Shown: positions 48,201 through 61,424 of the stretch, piece by piece
Layout: the number at the start of each line of letters is the position of its first letter
Position numbering within the stretch: position 1 is the stretch's first letter
DNA from: Erythrocercus mccallii
Lineage: Eukaryota; Chordata; Aves; Passeriformes; Dicruridae
Direction: 5' to 3'
NCBI GenBank assembly: GCA_013397435.1
Contig: VZRG01001945.1
Span: forward strand, 37,139 to 101,138
Length of the DNA: 64,000 nt
Notes under the pieces: generated by a model
What the model was told of the DNA's origin: nothing
The model's input: only the letters and a program-made list of their open reading frames with translations
Database searches by the model: none
Position numbers and translations under genes: made by a program

Positions 48201-48959
48201 CACTGGCTGTGTCTCTCCTGGCACAGCAGCACACTGACACACTTTGTCAGGGACACCCTCATCCTCCTTGGCACTTGTGCTAGAGAGATTTTCTTGATTA
48301 GGATTGAGTAAGTCATAAAAAACTCACAAATTCACTCTAAAAGACACAGTGACCCGGCCTTCTTTGGCCTCTGTAACCTTCTTTTCAAGAGTGAGCAACA
48401 AAAAAAAATATAAAAACCCCAGCAAAACACAATAAATCAAGGATAAATGCCTTCCCTCCATCTCATCTGGCAGTTGTCCACAATGTTTCTGGACTCCTCT
48501 GTGCCATCCTGGGCTTCCCAGCCCAGGTGAGACACAGGTACAGAGGTCCAGGGGTGTCGGGGGGCCTGGGGCACAGGTACAGCGTTTGCCTCTCTGTTTG
48601 GTGCACCTCTAAAACCCTACACACTTCCCCATCCAGATGTTGAGGAGTTGATATTTTTTACATCCTGCTGTCAACCTTCATGGAAAAAAAAGGCACCAGT
48701 GTGAACCTCTGAGTAACTCCTCCTGATGCACCTCCAAGCCTGGTGAGGTACAAACCATCCCATCCTCCAGCAGCATAAATTCATTTACAGCCTATGGATA
48801 CGAGTCAGCCAAATTCTCACATTACATGGGAAGATGTGACTGGTCTGTGTCTACTTAACAATGGCTTTGCATTTCATCTCGCTCAAAGCATCAGTGCTCT
48901 TGCTCAATTCCTTAAATATTCTGTAAAGGCTCCTGGAGGCATTTTGACTCGTTAAATTT

Positions 48960-49290
48960 CAGTGTTCGCCAGGATCTTTATCGCGCTGTTAATTCGGGAG
49001 ATTAATGGGAATTAAAAATGGTGGCTTTTCAAAATTAAATTGTAACAGATGCTACATGAAATCTAAAGGAAAGTAACAATTGTTATCAAGCTGTTCTTCC
49101 GGGGAGCTAAATTTTCTTCCTTAATTACAATTCTGAACCTGTTCTTTGTGTTTTGGGCGATATCCTGAATTTACAGCGAACGCACATCCCCTCCCTATCA
49201 GAAGAGTTTTGTTTTCACCCTAATTTCTGTTAATCTTTGAATAAAGCTATTAATTTTATTTTCCTAATTAACAGGTCTTTTCAACTCAGC
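48960..49290. promoter_or_regulatory. Candidate intronic enhancer (homeodomain-site cluster)
   Basis: TAAT-core sites are dense: TTAATT at 48989, ATTAAT at 49001, TTAATTA at 49121, TTAATT at 49250 and CTAATTAA at 49264. They are interspersed with unique, non-repetitive sequence. DCX is a neuronal gene controlled in part by homeodomain factors, so an enhancer is plausible, but conservation could not be tested. Confidence 0.25.
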
Positions 49291-52200
49291 TGACAGCGAA
49301 CAGAGTAGTGGAAAATTCAGCATTATGTCCTGAGCTAAACCATATTAGGGTAGAAATTAACAGTGTTGAGCAGGCTGGGAGATAAAACTACTTTGTACAG
49401 CACATGTAGGGAGGCTGCTGAAATGGATGTCCCAAAGCCTTTCACATGAAAAGATCTTTTTTTGCCTTTTTTTTGCAATGTATTTCATCCCTTCCACATC
49501 TGCAGGAGCAGTGACAGTCGGTGTGCAGCAACGTTAATGGAATAATTGATGCAGGAATAGTGAAATAGATGATGTGTAAAATGGCAGGCTGCATAATTGT
49601 CTGGAGTGGGTTCAAGTATTTCTGCAGTGAAAAACTGTCCTGTTTTACACTCCTATCACGTCTCCTCGCCGCTGCGTGGCAAGCAGGTTTCATTTGGAGA
49701 TGATCCCAAGATGCAGTTGATTTACTGGCGGGATTCCAGGAGGCAGGAGGTTAAAACCTTCCTACCCCAGCTGAAGAGCACCTGGGAGAGGCATTCCAGG
49801 GTTCACACTGCTCTGGGGAGAAACTCAAATTACAGCAGGGTAATAAACACAGCACACCAGGGGGGGATCTGTGCCACTGAGCAGTGGCAGAATAGCACCT
49901 GATTAGAGAAACAAAAATGTGACTTCTTTAATATTTGACCTTTCTTTTTTGCAATACGCAATATCGTGTGATGGAAGAAGGGGGAATGGGAAGCACGTGA
50001 GTTTTTAAAATGATGATGCAATTCATTTGTGAACACTCAGGAACCATTACACTTGCATGGCATTCCTCATCAAATCAGTCGCAGACTACTGAAGCAATTA
50101 GAAACTAATTGCTGTGAGATTCCCCCAAGAGATAGATGATGGAAACAGGAGGCGGCCAGAGGCTCACGCACAGAAGTGTATCTGTTTCTTTGCCATCCTC
50201 CAGGAAACAGCACATTGCAGCTCTGGAATGGTGCAGAGGTGACTGCAGGAGCTCACAGATCAGACACTGACATTCCCTTTGTGCACTCTCTGGGATAATT
50301 GGGCGTTGCTTTGCTTGTTTGAACCACGGAAATCGTGCATCAGGATTTTTAACTGCTCCATCCAGTGCTCCAGGAATTCATCAGCTCTCCAGCTATCCTT
50401 CACGCTGCAGCTCTTCCCCAGCCCTTACCCCTGCAGACTGAGAGTGGTTTCCATGGGAGATGGATCCTTCCTGCTGGTGTGAAGGGCACCAGCCTGGCAG
50501 CTGCCATGCACTGCCTCCCTCTGCTGCCACAGGAGCTGGGCTGAGCTCCCCTGGCACTCTGGGTCACTCCCCCTGGCACTCTGCTGAGAGGCAATCATCA
50601 ACACAGGCAGCACCTCGCAGGGCTCTGCACCCTTCCAGGGGTGGATATTGTAGATTCTTTCCTCCCCTGACCCTTCCTGCTGAGCCTCACCTCTGCACAA
50701 AAGAGTTTCTTGTTCCTTGGCAGGTTTTGAGTCAGCTTCTGATCTCAATTTTGTGCCCACCAGCCCGGGGTCAGAGCATCCTGAGTCCCCTCTGTGACTG
50801 TGAGCAGTAACTTTGCAACTGCAGTTAAACAAAAGGATGTTAAATAACCCCTTGTCAGGTTCAGCAAAGCTGACACATTAATAATATCCACGAAGAGATG
50901 CAGGTGTTGGCTTGGCTTGTCATTGCAGGGGGTTTTGTTTGTTTCAGGGTTTTTAAATTTTGTTGTGGATGCCAAGGAAGAAGCAAGGTTTGCTGTCTGC
51001 TCAGGATGGGAATGCTGCTCATACACAAACAGCTGTGCAGGCACTGCAGGGAGGCTGAGGATCCACTTTTGAACAGGAATGTAAATGGAAGGGCCAAAGC
51101 CACCCTGGCACCACCCTGAGCCTGGTGGTGCAAAGGCACTGAAGCAGAGCATCAGTCGGGCTGCACTCCCTGATCCTACTGACAGCACTTCGGAAACTTT
51201 GTACTTTGAGTTTTTCCCCCTCAAATGTTTTACAGCCTCCCTTTGCTGCCTTCCCCTTCCATCTCAGACCCAGATCATTCCTGACAGGTAATCCAGCAGC
51301 ATCAGCCTCTCCCGTGGCAATCTCCCTCCCCTCAGTGGTGTGCTTTCAATTTGCTCCAGCACTCTCACAAACATCCAGCACAGGCTGCCAGGGCTGAGCT
51401 CTTTTAAAGAAACACTGAATGTCTGCAATTCCAGCTGGGCTCAAGAACTGCAGAAACACGGCATTTCTGAGGCTTGGGATAGCAGGGGTCAGCGGAGAGA
51501 GGTAACGGTAACAAAACCAGTGTTGTGCTTGGTGTCTCTGAAGAAATCTTGCTCAGAATATGTATTTCCATCCAGAACATGGTGCTGGAGGTCACTAAAA
51601 TGTCACTGTGCTAAAACAACTTCCTCTTGTTTCCCCCTGTGTGCCCAGGCAGTGGAACATCTGTAACCAAATAAGGCAACACACGAGCATCCTTAAAAAA
51701 GAATTAGGGAATCATGTCCTGACAATTAACATGCCGGTGCAGTCAATTCCTGGAACGTCAGCTCAGCCATGGTACTTGCACACTACAACAGCTTAACAAG
51801 CAGTTTGCTTTTGCTGTCTTGAACTCAAACATGCTGAAGTAATTTAAAAAACCTGACACTCTTCTCCCTTTGTAGTCCAGGCTAAATATTTTGTTTCTTT
51901 CCTCCAGAGAATACATAATCTACACTATTGTCTTGTTTGAGTTCCAAGGCAGGCTTCTTAGACAAAAGAAAAATACTGCCTGCCTAGGAAATCAGCCTTA
52001 GATAATGAATGGTACATTCTCTTTGCAACTCCTTTTCACTTCTTTGTAACACCAAGGCAAGGATTAAATTCACTAATCCAAGCTGACTCATATTTCAGTT
52101 TTTACTGAGAACTCTGCTGTCCCTTTCCCCTGATGTTTATCTGCTCTGGTCCTGTAGATGCACTCATCGTCCCTGGGTGTGTTTGAGTGAGTCTCAGTTT

Positions 52201-53079
52201 TATTCAGCTGGGTTCTGAGCATGGAAATCCCAGCTTGGGCACCCACAGCCTGTCTGGTGGGGCTCTTGCCAAGAGCAGGAGCCCCTGGGGGAGCAGGGGA
52301 AGCTCCCCAGGTCACTGTGTGCAAACCAAACTCTCCTGGTTGCTCTGGGAGATGCTGTTTTGCACCCAGACCTCCCTCACTGGGGGCAAAGCCAGGCTGC
52401 ATAAATATACATTTATTTATGGACCACCAGGTGGTCACAGAGCTAAGCATTATATCACAATAACATACTGACTCTCAACAAAGGAGTGCTATTCTGCCCA
52501 CTGCATGTACAATTTAGGCCAGTGAGTGACAGAAAAAGTTTCCAGTCTTTCCCAGAACAGATTTTTTTTCTTCTCTTCAGGATGCAAATGGAAATCTGGG
52601 AAGTTTTATCTTATGACCTGAGCCTTTGCCTTTGTAATCCCATTTAAGGTACCCATTTAATCCCATTTCAACCCACCTATATTGATTTAGAAATAAAGCA
52701 TCACTTTTGCAAGGTCTGCCACCATGCTGCAGTCATCCACTCCAATTCTGCTTTAGAGGGATGTCTCTGAAGAGCCCTGGGGTGCTTTTATTTAATCTTT
52801 TGCAGCTCCTCTAACGCTGATGTGGGATGTTCAGGGGAATTGGGGGGAATTTTGGGTTTACCCTGGTGAGCACCACACCCAGTGAGAATCAGGAGCAGTC
52901 TGAGCCCTGGACAGGAGATCAGTGCTGAGAGCTGCTCCTGGAGCTGCGTGTGGGGCAGAATCTGAACGAGGTGACACAGGTGCTTTGAAACAAATAATGA
53001 GATACAAACAGCAGCTGTATCGCCTGTTGTGGTGCCTTGGCTACATGTGAAAAATAATGCCATTCATTAAAAACATTCC

Positions 53080-53420
53080 TTCCCCTAGATTTAATTATTA
53101 ATGTGCTGATGAGAACTTGGCTTTGTTTTGGTTTGTGGTTTTTTTTCAGCAGGTAACGTCATAGCAGCACACAAGAAAAGGCATCCAATTTGAATTGTGC
53201 ATCTATGCATCATGCTGTAATTTCCCACTCACGGTTACAGCCCCTAATAAGATGATGTTGTTCTGTTGTTTGTGTGCACAGCCCAGCCTGCTGTTTGGGG
53301 GTTAATGAACGATAGCAAGTGAAGGCATGGCAATAAAATTAGCAATGCCCAGGGCAACCCACTTTATCAAACTCACCAGTTTATAGGATTAGCAATGGAT
53401 TCTGTGCAAATCTCTGCTAT
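53080..53420. promoter_or_regulatory. Candidate conserved intronic block
   Basis: This is unique sequence with TTAATTATTAAT near 53091-53102, a CRE-like half site (AACGTCA, 53155-53161) and several CATGC/TGCAT motifs around 53199-53215. It looks like non-coding regulatory DNA rather than repeat or exon. Confidence 0.2.
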
Positions 53421-54299
53421 GGGTATTACCAGCAAGATTTATGCCAATTAGCAGGAACAGTGCAGATTATTTGGGAAGAGCACTGACAAGAGTTAAAAGC
53501 TCCCTGCACTTTCAAACTGTGTTGTTGGGACATCCATTTCAAGCGTTCAAGTCCACTGCCAGGATTATTTTTACTCCTCTCCCAAGTGCTATTTGATTTC
53601 TTAGGTGTATTCATGGCATTGTTTCCTGAGGCAGGGAGGAAGGCTGAATTGTTCCTTTCCCAAGATAAATCTGGCACTCCCAAACTCCTCAGGATTCAGG
53701 CCAGGCTGCCCTCAGCAGAAGCTCACGTGTTTTATGCTCTGCACTGCTCTGTGTGATTTCTGACCACACAGGGGAAATTCCCTGCTGAATTCAAGAGGGA
53801 TCAGGCCCAAATCCTGACAGCCATCATGGGGAAGAATTCCAGAAATGTGTTGGTAGGTGCCGCTTGAGCAGCAGTAGAGGAACATTCCTGATGGAACACA
53901 GCTCCTAAAACCTGCAGGTCTGCTGTGGGTATCAGGACAGCAAATCCACACACAGATTTCATTGATAATCAGACTAGAAAAGGAAAACTTCATGGGAAGT
54001 GGACTTTTCCCAAACCTACAAGACAGGGACAAGGCTGAAACCAGTGCCCTTGTAGAGAAAACATCCCTTGGAAAGCCAAGGTTTTGGGGGGAGGGCCATT
54101 TGTTCTGCTTCTCTACAACCAAGTTTTAATAAATTAATGAACTTCCAAGACAGCATCCTCTCATCTCTGCACAGGGGATTATTTGGAGCCCTGGGGGATG
54201 TCTGAGCTTGTCCCACTCTGCAGGGACAAAGGTGCTGAGTTTGGTCTAATTCCACACACACACACCCGTGCCACAGAAACACTAATGGGTTTTTGCTCT

Positions 54300-54580
54300 A
54301 AAACAGTTGATAATCTCCCAGGCAGTTTATCCTGAAGAAAAGCTGGTTAATAGAACTAGGTATTTACAACTGTGACAATTACATTGAAGCAATTTGTGTG
54401 CGGACATAATTATGTTCTTAATGAAGATTAACTTAAATTAAATGCTTTTAATTACGATTTGCACTGCCTTTGGCTATTGTGCAGACTGTATTCTGACACT
54501 TATGCCTCACCAGACATGAGATTTATACTTTGCTGTCAAAGCTGACCATAATTATTGGCTGGATTTTTGCCGTCAGGTGC
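54300..54580. promoter_or_regulatory. Candidate intronic enhancer (homeodomain-site cluster)
   Basis: The stretch contains ATAATTAT (54406-54413), TTAATGAAGATTAA (54418-54431), TTAATTA (54448-54454) and ATAATTATTGG near 54548, in unique AT-rich sequence. Enhancer function is inference. Confidence 0.25.
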
Positions 54581-55703
54581 TGCTGACATTGCAAAAGGGC
54601 TCAGTGCTGGAAACCACGGAGTGGAAGGATCAGAGATTGAACCTTTCAAGAGCTATTTGCTCAAACTCCTCTGCTAACACCCTGTCTGCCCTTGTGACTG
54701 CAAGTTCTTCTACCTGTCTGCTCCAGCTTTCTCCAGGAGAAGAGCAAATGTTGCTTTTTATTTCAGGAGGAGCATGTGGAAGCCTCCATCTCTGTATAAT
54801 TTGCTGGAGTCCCTTCTTGACAACTATGGGAGCCCAGCTTACTTACATACTAGATCCAAATTTGAAAAAAATTAATTCCAAAGGGTCCTCAGAGGCAGCA
54901 TCTTCATTATCCAGAAAAGCTTGGCATGTAAACTCCACCTACCAGCATTCAAAAGGAATGAGTGATCAAAGCCAGATTACAAATTCATTAGCAATTAATC
55001 TGTTCAGGAAAACCTTCCCATGTGCTTTGCAGGAAGATGATAGGAATATGATTAATGGTAATAGTTACAATAGGATTATGGCCAAACCCATAAACAGCTG
55101 CTCAGAAACACAACCACAGGAGCCTTGGAGTTTCCCTGCTGAAGAGATCTGATTTGGTGGACGTGTGCTCAGAGCTCTGTGTCCTTCCACTGTGACTGCA
55201 GACCTTTACAAGCCTTAACATCACTGCGAGGGGTTGGTAACAAGAGACCTCAGCTGCATTTCAGGGCCAGAATTGCAGTGCCTTGCCTCCTTTATGCCCT
55301 GTCCAACTGCAGTGTCTTCAGGAAAATTGAAGATGACATAAGGCAGGGCAGAACTCAGCCCAGGGCTTCCCCTTTCGGGCTTTGCCTCGTTCTTTCTCTC
55401 CACGTGCTGGAATGGGAAGGAGTTACAGAAAATATTCCATCTGACTGTCACAAGAAGGGCTCTCAGGGTGGGCACACGTGTGACGCTTCCCCTCCAGCAC
55501 AGCCCCGTGCCTTGGAGCCTGCAGCAGCACATTGTCCTTCCCCAGGAGGCTGTGACAGCCCCTGCCCGCCCTCCTGGGCAAATCAGGAGCTGCCAAATTC
55601 CCCTTGAAAGCATCGTCTCATCTAGAGGAGCGTTTTGTGCAGTAAGAAACATAAAAAACCTCCAAGCAAAGCTGCAGCCTGTCTGATTTGCCTGACAGCA
55701 ACA

Positions 55704-55800
55704 AATCACAGCGTGGTTTGTGTTGGGAAAGAGCCTTAAGATCATTGAGTCCAGCCACAAGCCCAGCACTGCCAAGGCCACCGCTCAGTTGAGAATAATG
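55704..55800 (-). mobile_element. Short diverged CR1 3' fragment
   Basis: The plus-strand pattern 'atcacagcgtggtttgtgtt', 'agatcattgagtccagcc' and 'cagcactgccaaggccac' matches the complement of the CR1 3' end with several changes. Only about 100 bases remain. Confidence 0.75.
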
Positions 55801-57071
55801 CTCATCCCACTTAGTATTCATTCCAATACATATTTCATCATGTTGATGCATATTTTATTGCACTTTTTGTACCAATTCCTCCAGCATTTTGCTTTTGCAA
55901 TGGTGCCTAATAACCCATGATTGCGTGCAGCCCTGTGTGTCTGTGGCTGGTGTGATTCCCCCTGTCCCAAGGAGGGAAGGATCTTCCCAGGCTCCTGTTT
56001 TCCCTGTGTATTGCTTCCAGTTTAGTTCTCCCTCCCTGGGTTTCTCAGCCCATGTTTTTTCCATTACAAAATGATCCCATTCCCAGCTCCACTCCATTCC
56101 TACAAATTCCACCATCCAGCTTTTTAGATACAACATCCATGGCCACTCTACCCAGAGAAACCAGATCCTGGAGTTTTTACTTTCACCCACAGTCATCCTG
56201 CCTGGAGTAAGTTTTATTCAGAAAAATACAGATTATTATTTGGTAAAATATGAAGAAAAATGTGTATTTGCACAAAAGATAAACTGGTGCTCACCATCTT
56301 TATTTTTTTTTTTCCTGAGCTGCTATTTCTGACTGGCTTCTGGATGGCCACTGCAGTGCACCACACTCTGCAAAATCAGGCAATGGAAACCATGAACATT
56401 TGTGCAGTATATTATTTCCAACATGATATTTGAGCCACCAAAGGAGTCTCCCAGCTTTTAAGAGCTCAGCAAGAAGGATGCAGAGCACAGTCTGATGATT
56501 CAGTTCATTCCACAGCCCAAGCTAATCCTATAAGGAGCCACCTGAAAATGCATAAAAGGTCGTGTCTGCAGAGCTGTACGTGTGCTTACGTTTATATATC
56601 TTATGCATATTTATATCCTCACGTGCAAGCACACAAAGATGATTTCACATCTTGAAAGAACACACAAAATAATATTTTACAACATCCCAGATGAAATGGT
56701 TTCACCATCAGATCCTCAAGGACAAAATGTCAAAGCAGCTGCAGAAAGGTCCTACATCAAATTAGCTCCTATAAGGAAATAGATTCCTGTCTACAGAAAT
56801 CACCAGTGGCTTTAATGACCCGTGTTAGAACTTGGAGCATTTGAATAAAGCTCCATGAATGTATCAAAATTAAATCAGTACCCTTGCAGGGTTATATCTT
56901 TTTAATCAAATGCCATATATGTTTTTGCACTCAAATTTAACACATGAATTTTAGGCCGTTTCCCTAAGAGAAATCGAATAAACAAAGTTCGTATGTATTC
57001 ATTTCTAGCAGTACAAAATACATCCCCTTCCCAACACACTTCAGGGCAGATTTACAGAAACTAATTTACAA

Positions 57072-57128
57072 AACACACACGTACACATGCATATATATGT
57101 GTTTATATATATATATATATATATATAA
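57072..57128. repeat. (CA)/(TA) compound microsatellite
   Basis: CA units at 57072-57080 lead into a long TA run ending at 57128. Confidence 0.95.
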
Positions 57129-60100
57129 ATTACCAGATTTGTGGACACCCAACCACGCCCAGGGAAACACAAGAGTGAGGAGCACCACTGACATTTTTTC
57201 CATGCATTTCAGGCCATTGGGAAGGCAGTGTCCAAATGTGAGGCCCTTCAAGGTAAAGTTCTCCCTGAGGTAGAGGATTTGGGAAGCCCTCAGGGCACCC
57301 ACTTTGCTGGAGCCTCAGCACTCAAGGTAAGAGAAGCCCTCCCAGGAACTCCCATCCCAAACTATCTGCAGTTTGGAAAATTCAAGCCAATACTCTGATT
57401 TTGTAACAGAGGAAAGAAAAAGAGAAGGAAAATGTGTTTTAGCAAAGGAGAGCCTCGCAGGTTTGTTTCCCCCCGCCCTGGATGTTCTCTGGGCAGCAGA
57501 GCAGAGAACAAAGCCCAGGCTGGCAGGTTCCAAAGGGCTGGATTAGCACACTGAGACCCAGAGGCAGATGGCCACAGGAGCCCCCTGGGCCAGGGTACCA
57601 CGGGCACAAAGCTGCTCCCTGGGACAGGCGCACGGAGAGCAGGTCACAGCCCTTCCACGGCTGCTGCCAGCATCTTGCCTGGGCAGGCTCCAAGGTTTGC
57701 CCTTTGGCCAGTGAAGCACAGGCACTAAAGTGGCTGAACTGAGCTCAATGCAATCATTCTCCTCTGCCAGTGAAGGTGACAGAACCCAGCTTGTCCCCAG
57801 CACCCCCAATGGACACAGCGCTGAGGAGCAGTGACGCCAGCCAAGCCCCAGAGATGTGGCCTGTGCCACCCCTGCAGGTGACAGGCAGCGCCTCGGTGAG
57901 TACCAGGATTCCTTTCCTGCCCCCAGGAGACTGGAGCAGGAGGGGCAGGACATTCCCAGTGCATCCAGCTGCTCCAGGAACAGGTAAGCCCATTTATCTA
58001 ACCAGCAAAACAGCCTGGAAAGCATCTTCTACTAAACAGCAAGCTCCAGTGTCTGCAAAGGATGCCGGAAAAGCACTGCTGACTCCACTTTAGCTAATTC
58101 CCTTCTCCTGCTCTTCCAAACCATTCTGTTCCCTGTGGCAGATTAATGATAAAGAGGCTCTTCTACCAGCCACAGGTGGGGTGAGCAGTGATCCCAAACT
58201 TCAGGTCAGCAGCCTGTTTGTTGCCCTCTCCTTTCATCCTGTACTCTCCATGCACGCCTCCCCCACAAGGAATTCTTTCTTCATTTTGGAGCCGTGAAAA
58301 AAAATCAAGTTATTTCAGCTGCTCACACCTACAGGCCCCATTTCCACCTGGAGGTCCTCCAGGGATAAGTGGAGATGAATTGTGCTCTCCCCAAAGTCCT
58401 TACTTTGATAAATGAGATTTGCCACCGTGCTTTGTCCGGGAAGAGCAATTTGGAGCAGGTATGGAGTGCACACAGTGCAGCAGCTCAGCACAGTGCAGTT
58501 GGGAGCCTGGTTAATTGACAAGGAAAAATAGAAATAAACTTTCCAAGGACCGTAGGGAGCCAGGTTACATTAGTGGGGGAAGTGAGAGAGGTGTGCAAAG
58601 GATCACCGAGCTGGGCAGGGGAGGGGGGGAATGCTGAAACCTCTCTGCTGGGTGACCTGGAGCAGCCAAGAGGGCTGGGGGTGTCAAATAAAAAAGAGAT
58701 CAGTGAGAGAAGGGGTCTTGGCTGCTTTTAGGACCAGTGTGACATCTCCTAGCCACAAAATGAGACCTAGCACAGGCTTCATTTGTGACACCTGAGGTGC
58801 ACTGTCCTTCCTGAGGACACAGCAGCACCTCCCACACCCAACACCAAGTCTCTTTATTCTCCAAATGGACTTGATTTCCCTGGATTTTGGTCTGCCTCAC
58901 CCTAGAATAATTTAATCAAGCCTGGTGCCTGGAGTAATCTCACGCTTGACTAATTGCTTGTTTTGGAAAGTGCTCTTTTCCCCCCAAATTAAAAGGTGTG
59001 CTCAGCCAAAGTAATCCTGTCTTGTTGAGGCATAAATCCATTTCTGCAAGTTACCAAAGTTACCACTTAGCTTTTGAGGGCTGGAAAACTTAGAAGAGTG
59101 TCCTGTATTGAACTGAATCACAAGCACTTCTCTATTTCATCAATATTCCCTGAACTTCCCACTCTGAATCCCTGCAGCAGAAAGTGTCTTTCCCTATCAG
59201 TGTCCTTACATTAAAATTTTTAATCTTTCATGCTGCCTGCTGGGACTGTCTGGAAAAGGAACCCAGAATAACCACAGTAATCACAACAATTCTAAACTTT
59301 GAACCTGAATTCATCCATTTGGCACCTGTGATTACTGAATTCGAGCCCAATTTGACACCACCCTTATTTTGACGCAGATTTGTCACAACGTTTCTTTTCC
59401 CATGTGCCAGTTCAATTACAGATACTCTGTCTCCACACTGCTGCCTTCCAGATGCACTGAACTTCCCTCCTGCAGACTGCAAGAAAATGACTTGGCTCCT
59501 CTTCCACTGCTTTCTTTTTATTCCATTACATCAGGCAAATCAACAAGACTAGTTTGCATTAACTTAACACATCACTTAGAATTTCCTGCACTATTTTTTT
59601 TCTTCTGAAGAGATACAAAAACAACCCCAAAGCATCCAAGCCCCATGCACTGGTAACCTGTATGCTAAAATATACATATTCTTTCTTATTTCCAGGGAGA
59701 AGGAGAAGGATAGAAAGCAAGAGGAATTATTATAACGTCTCCCCAGGTGGTAAATGCTGATTTTTTCATATAACTGAATTTTGTTACTGGTGTTCAAGGG
59801 CCAAATCCTGTTTGAGCTTCATTTCCAGTCCACCTATTTTATATAAATGCTGGAGTAAAATGGGGAAGAATCTGACCAAATTCACTATAGTAGGTTAAAA
59901 AGGCACTGGATACTCACCTCCTACAGGGTTTGGGGAGTTTTTTGTGGCTTCCAAGATCTGGCCTCTTGGTTATAATTCACCCAGCGACAGCTCTTCGAGC
60001 AGAACTGCTCCACAGACAGAGATGCCAAGCAAATGGCTCTGCTCACTGTCCTTATCCCCGTGACAAACTGACAGAACAGGTGCTGACCTTCACCCAAGGC

Positions 60101-61336
60101 CCTCCGGGCTTGAGATCTGCTCCAGCAAGCAAATGCAGGCAACCTACTTGATAGGGCTGAAATAATCATCAGACTGGATACCTCTTAGAAGCAAGGAAAT
60201 GAACTTTTGGACCTTATGATGCCCCTCCTGAGCTCCACAAGAAGATGAACTTTTCCAGCCCAGTGCACTGGCCATGCTGGATTTAGAGCACCCCAGCACT
60301 TGGCCTTCTACAAGAATTTTATTTCTTTTTGCAAGGAGGAGGCAGCACATCCCACGGGCACCCTTCCATTCACCTGTGCACATATCTGTTTTAATCCTCT
60401 GCCCATTGGGGTGTGCAAAAACGTCTCTTTCCTCACCTGCCTCCGTGCACAGGCAGATGTGGGAGCTGCTGGTGCTGACCTGGCAGTGACCCACGCTGAT
60501 GGGAGCTGCTGCAGCACCTTGGCCTTGACCTGGGTGTCCGGAGCACTGCGAGCACAGCAAGGCAGAACAGCCCTGCATGTGCTCCACTTCTGCTCTGCTC
60601 TGGCTTTGGGGACCTCCCACCACCTGAGCTCCCCTCAGAGCCCACTGCCAGCAGCCCCAGGCTTTGTTCAGCCATTTACACCAACAGAAAGTGAGAGCAG
60701 CCTGCAAAGGAAGACAGAAAATCAGGGGCTCTGTGGCCAGCTGGGCAATAAAAAAGCACCTCCGCTAACAGGATTAAACTCTTGCTAGATTACAAGTGTG
60801 TCAAGTTGACAAACAATCAGATTGGGGCCATGCCCTCAATTTGCAGCACTTAACACTACAGGTGGCAGCTCTGGGGCAGGCACACCGAGCCTATAGGCAC
60901 ACACATTTATATTTGGGAGTTCAATATGATGCCCTCACCCTCTCCAGTCAGACATTTTCCTATTTTCCTTTCAGCACATTCAGTGGATCCCCACCTCAGC
61001 CCCTCTGTCCAGGTTCATTTCCCTGTCTCTTGCTGCCACCCTGACAACTCGTGTCCACTAATGGCCCCCGCACAGTGGAGAAGCCAAATGCAAGCTGGAG
61101 CAGATGTCTGCTCAGGGAGCGAAAGAAAAACCTGGAAATTACCTCCAGAGAACTGGAGGAAACCTGGGAGATTGTTCTGCGTTCAGACAAATGGTTGGAT
61201 TAATGAAGTCCAGTTCTGCTTACAGATTCTGGGATGAGATTTGAACCCCAGTATTCCTCTCTGCTCCAGTCTGTCTGGTCAGGACATCCCTGTAAATCAA
61301 CGAGCCAGAGCAGCATCTCAAAAGGTGCTTTCTTAG

Positions 61337-61424
61337 CCTGCAGTGATGCAGCAGAGGGAAAGGGGCCTTGTCCTGGACAGCAGGAGCTTGGGTGGCCCCT
61401 TTCCCTCTGCTGCATCACTGCAGG
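61337..61424. repeat. Perfect 31-bp inverted repeat with a 26-nt loop
   Basis: Arm 1 (61337-61367) begins CCTGCAGTGATGCAGCAGAG. Arm 2 (61394-61424) is its exact reverse complement over all 31 bases and ends CTGCTGCATCACTGCAGG. The 26-nt spacer (61368-61393) does not pair at its edges. In RNA from either strand, including the DCX pre-mRNA, it would form a 31-bp uninterrupted stem with a size similar to a microRNA precursor. Confidence 0.98.

Noticed and set aside
54577..55152. 191-codon open frame on the plus strand inside the DCX intron
   Set aside because: No recognisable domain, no promoter or poly(A) context, and it lies in AT-rich intron where long chance frames occur.
58119..58136. Possible CR1 3' end ('ttccaaaccattctgt')
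   Set aside because: The match is too short and neither flank continues the CR1 pattern.
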